NCBI GenBank assembly: GCA_003164305.1
Contig: PLSZ01000100.1
Location: forward strand, 5,089 to 31,511
Direction: 5' to 3'
DNA: 26,423 bases
Origin: Acetobacteraceae bacterium
GTDB lineage: Bacteria; Pseudomonadota; Alphaproteobacteria; Acetobacterales; Acetobacteraceae
In this document: positions 24,562-26,423 of the stretch, one piece after another
Layout: each line of letters starts with the position of its first letter
Position numbering within the stretch: the stretch's first letter is position 1
Translations under genes and position numbers: made by a program
The notes under the pieces: model-generated
Database searches by the model: none
What the model was told of the DNA's origin: nothing
The model's input: the letters and a program-made list of their open reading frames with translations, nothing else

Positions 24562-25125
24562 ATGGCTGGCCTGACAAACGACGAACAACAACAGGTGAAG
24601 ATTGGCGCGCAAAGCTTCGCGGATGAACTGCGAAGCGCTTCGCCGGATCTCTTCACGGCGCCACGGGCGATCGCGTCCGTGCCGATTCGGAAGGACGACG
24701 CCTTTTTCGACGAATATTCAGCCTCGGTGGGCCAGCTCGCCACCACCAGGTTCTCCGATTCGTTGCAGTCTTTGATGGAAACCGACGAGGAGGAAGACGG
24801 CGGCGGGTTGCTGTCCGCGGACGGCGGAAAATCCATCGGCTATTTCATCATGCGGGCGTTCCAGAAGCGCCTGTGCAACCCGCAGTCAGAAGCCGACCTG
24901 AAAGCGGAGATTGACAAGATCAAATCCGTTCATGGACTGGACATCAACCCCTCCGCCGCGAGCATCTCCGGCGGCGCCGCGGCGGCGGTCGCGATCGTGG
25001 TGGGCACCGCTATCGGCAGCGGTCCTCTCGCGGTGGTGCTGGCCCCGCTCGCGGGTGCCGTCGCCTGGCTGCTGCTCTTCGTCGGGGTCGACACATTCTG
25101 TGGCTGGGCGGCCAGCAAAGGCTAA
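24562..25125 (+). CDS. Small protein with hydrophobic Gly/Ala-rich C-terminus
   Basis: The 187-residue product is soluble and acidic up to residue 130, with an acidic patch ETDEEEDGGG (73-82) and helices 91-125 (SIGYFIMRAFQKRLC, LKAEIDKIKS). Residues about 136-176 form two hydrophobic segments rich in Gly and Ala (GGAAAAVAIVVGTAIGSG and PLAVVLAPLAGAVAWLLLFV), then a short end with Cys180. There is no signal peptide. I do not recognise the family. The C-terminus resembles membrane-inserting hairpins, so tail-anchoring or pore formation are possible; both are guesses. It is followed 25 bp later by the subtilisin-like gene and is surely in the same operon. AAGGGAG lies upstream of the ATG. Confidence 0.75.
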   Translation: MAGLTNDEQQQVKIGAQSFADELRSASPDLFTAPRAIASVPIRKDDAFFDEYSASVGQLATTRFSDSLQSLMETDEEEDGGGLLSADGGKSIGYFIMRAFQKRLCNPQSEADLKAEIDKIKSVHGLDINPSAASISGGAAAAVAIVVGTAIGSGPLAVVLAPLAGAVAWLLLFVGVDTFCGWAASKG

Positions 25126-25150
25126 GACGCGGATGAAAGGATGATCAGTC

Positions 25151-26392
25151 ATGGCGCCACCGGAGACGGTTCACCCCCCCGCGGATGAGGTTGAAAGCGG
25201 CTTCCTGCTTGACGCCGATGGCGGCGGAATCACAGCGACCGACCTGTATGATCCCGCGACAGGAAAGTTCCTGCTCATCGGTGGCGCGCCGCTTGATCCG
25301 CCGCCGCCGCCGCCGGATGGGGTGCGGATTGGCATGATCGATTCCGGTGTCCTGCCGGACCATCCGCAGCTCCGCAATCTCGTTGTCGTCATGAAAGACT
25401 TCACAGGCCAGGACGATCCGATCGATCGTATCGGCCACGGCACGCTTGTCGCGCTCAGGCTGATCGAACCATTCTCAGGCCCACGGGACGCGGCGGCGCA
25501 GCCGGCCAAACCAGGTCCGTCCAAAGCCATAATTTCAGCCAAGGTCACCGATGCCCAGGGCAATATCGCGCAGGATCACGTGATCGCCGCGATCAACTGG
25601 ATGGCCACGCAAAACGTGCGCGTCGTGAACATGAGCCTTGGTTTCACCGGCAGGAAGGAGAAACGTCTCGGGCTCTGCGAGGCGATCGCGCAGTACAGCA
25701 GCCAGCCCAATGGGGGCATCCAGTTCGTCGTGGCCGCGGGAAATTACGGGCCCAACGTCATTGTCTACCCGGCTGGCTGCGGGGCGCCCAACGTCATCAG
25801 CGTCGGCGGCGAGTTGGATGGCAAACTCTGGCCGCGGAGCGGCAAGGGGGACATCCTCGCCGAAGCCCAGGTCAAGGTCATGCCGCCTGATGTTTATTAT
25901 TACGAGGCTGCCATGCAAGCCTACCGCGCCGGGGACCTCAGCACCGCCCGCGATCGCTTCCATGATTCGCTGAACGCGAGGGAGAGCGTTCAGGCGCTTT
26001 TCGACCTCGCCATGCTCGAAATACAGCTCGAACGTTATGACGACGCGTTCGACGGGCTGCTGCGCGCCGAACACCTCGTTCCAGGCGATGCCATGATCGA
26101 GCTGCAACTCGGCACCGTCCGGCTGTTGCAGTCGCGTCCGGCTGATGCCCTGCCATTTCTCAACCGCGCGGTCGAGATCCAGCCAGACGATGTCAGCGCG
26201 CTCACCAACCGCGCCATAGCCCTGATGCGCACAGCCGAGCCTGGCAAGGCGATGGCGGATCTCCTGAAGGCTCACCCGCTTGCCAAGGACAGAACAAAAA
26301 TCGATGCGCTGATCCAGGAATTGTTTCAAAGCGCCGGCCAGACAGGTCCGGGCGGCGCACGGATTATCAGCGGGACCGGGTTAAAGGACTGA
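25151..26392 (+). CDS. Subtilisin-fold protein lacking the catalytic Ser segment, fused to TPRs
   Basis: The 413-residue product has an N-terminal 57 residues ending in a Pro run (DPPPPPPDG). An S8-type core follows: Asp motif RIGMIDSGV (D64), His motif GHGTLVA (H96), strand VRVVNMSLG (157-164) and oxyanion Asn motif VVAAGNYG (N198). After NVISVGGELDG (215-224) the family would continue to a GTSxAxP serine block. Here it passes directly into TPR helices (about 245-395: YYEAAMQAYRAGDLSTARDRF, LLRAEHLVPGD, FLNRAVEIQPDD). No alternative frame restores the Ser block. It is therefore probably a non-catalytic subtilisin fold used for binding, with TPRs as a partner platform. No signal peptide, so cytosolic. 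AAAGGATGA precedes the ATG. Confidence 0.85.
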   Translation: MAPPETVHPPADEVESGFLLDADGGGITATDLYDPATGKFLLIGGAPLDPPPPPPDGVRIGMIDSGVLPDHPQLRNLVVVMKDFTGQDDPIDRIGHGTLVALRLIEPFSGPRDAAAQPAKPGPSKAIISAKVTDAQGNIAQDHVIAAINWMATQNVRVVNMSLGFTGRKEKRLGLCEAIAQYSSQPNGGIQFVVAAGNYGPNVIVYPAGCGAPNVISVGGELDGKLWPRSGKGDILAEAQVKVMPPDVYYYEAAMQAYRAGDLSTARDRFHDSLNARESVQALFDLAMLEIQLERYDDAFDGLLRAEHLVPGDAMIELQLGTVRLLQSRPADALPFLNRAVEIQPDDVSALTNRAIALMRTAEPGKAMADLLKAHPLAKDRTKIDALIQELFQSAGQTGPGGARIISGTGLKD

Positions 26393-26423
26393 GCCCGGAA
26401 AAGCAGCGAACTCTCTTGTCGGA

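Noticed and set aside
25800..25960. Hidden frameshift that would restore the subtilisin Ser motif
   Set aside because: The main frame runs without a break into good TPR helices, and I see no GTS-type Ser block in the other frames here.

Overview
The window is high-GC DNA with alphaproteobacterial gene content and no rRNA or tRNA. Three things point to the Acetobacteraceae/Rhodospirillales: the order zapA - 6S RNA - 5-formyltetrahydrofolate cyclo-ligase, the pairing of class I aldolase with thiE, and a giant surface-type protein ending in a Hint_2 domain. This placement is inference from gene order and motifs, with no database search. Most of the sequence looks chromosomal. I see no transposase, integrase, phage gene or CRISPR array, only small dispersed repeats and palindromes.

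Left part (1-7.3 kb): a 119-bp element with 26-bp inverted ends and a 48-bp dispersed repeat precede a minus-strand run of genes. These encode a 14+ TM DUF2339 protein, a SEC-C/TPR sulfotransferase, a possible 64-residue linker gene, and a TPR glycosyltransferase. A 0.9-kb stretch with no convincing gene lies upstream of that run.

Signalling block (7.3-9.8 kb): a PAS histidine kinase and a single-domain Rcp1-type receiver are translationally coupled by ATGA. They diverge from a third gene for a receiver plus a histidine-phosphotransfer (DHp) domain that has no ATPase domain. A 9-bp perfect dyad sits between the divergent starts.

Housekeeping block (10.0-14.0 kb): an uncharacterised gene, class I fructose-bisphosphate aldolase and thiE run leftwards. 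A small zapA-associated gene, zapA, 6S RNA, 5-FCL and a two-helix membrane protein run rightwards from a 78-bp divergent intergenic region.

Surface-protein block (14.1-21.2 kb): one minus-strand gene of about 2072 codons encodes a beta-helix made of nested repeats, then T5SS/PEP-CTERM-like repeats, then a C-terminal Hint_2 domain with its N-terminal Cys intact. It has neither a signal peptide nor an autotransporter barrel. Just upstream lie the 5' remnant of a second gene of the same kind and a frameshifted fragment of an unrecognised gene.

Right part (21.6-26.4 kb): an exported protein of unknown function is followed by a periplasmic phosphate-binding-like domain fused to an OmpA peptidoglycan-binding domain. 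After a 0.5-kb gap with an 11-bp hairpin comes a two-gene unit: a small protein with a hydrophobic Gly/Ala-rich C-terminus, and a subtilisin-fold protein. The latter keeps the Asp, His and Asn motifs but lacks the catalytic Ser segment, which is replaced by TPR repeats. This pair, the Hint giant, and the kinase-less DHp protein are the least ordinary things here.
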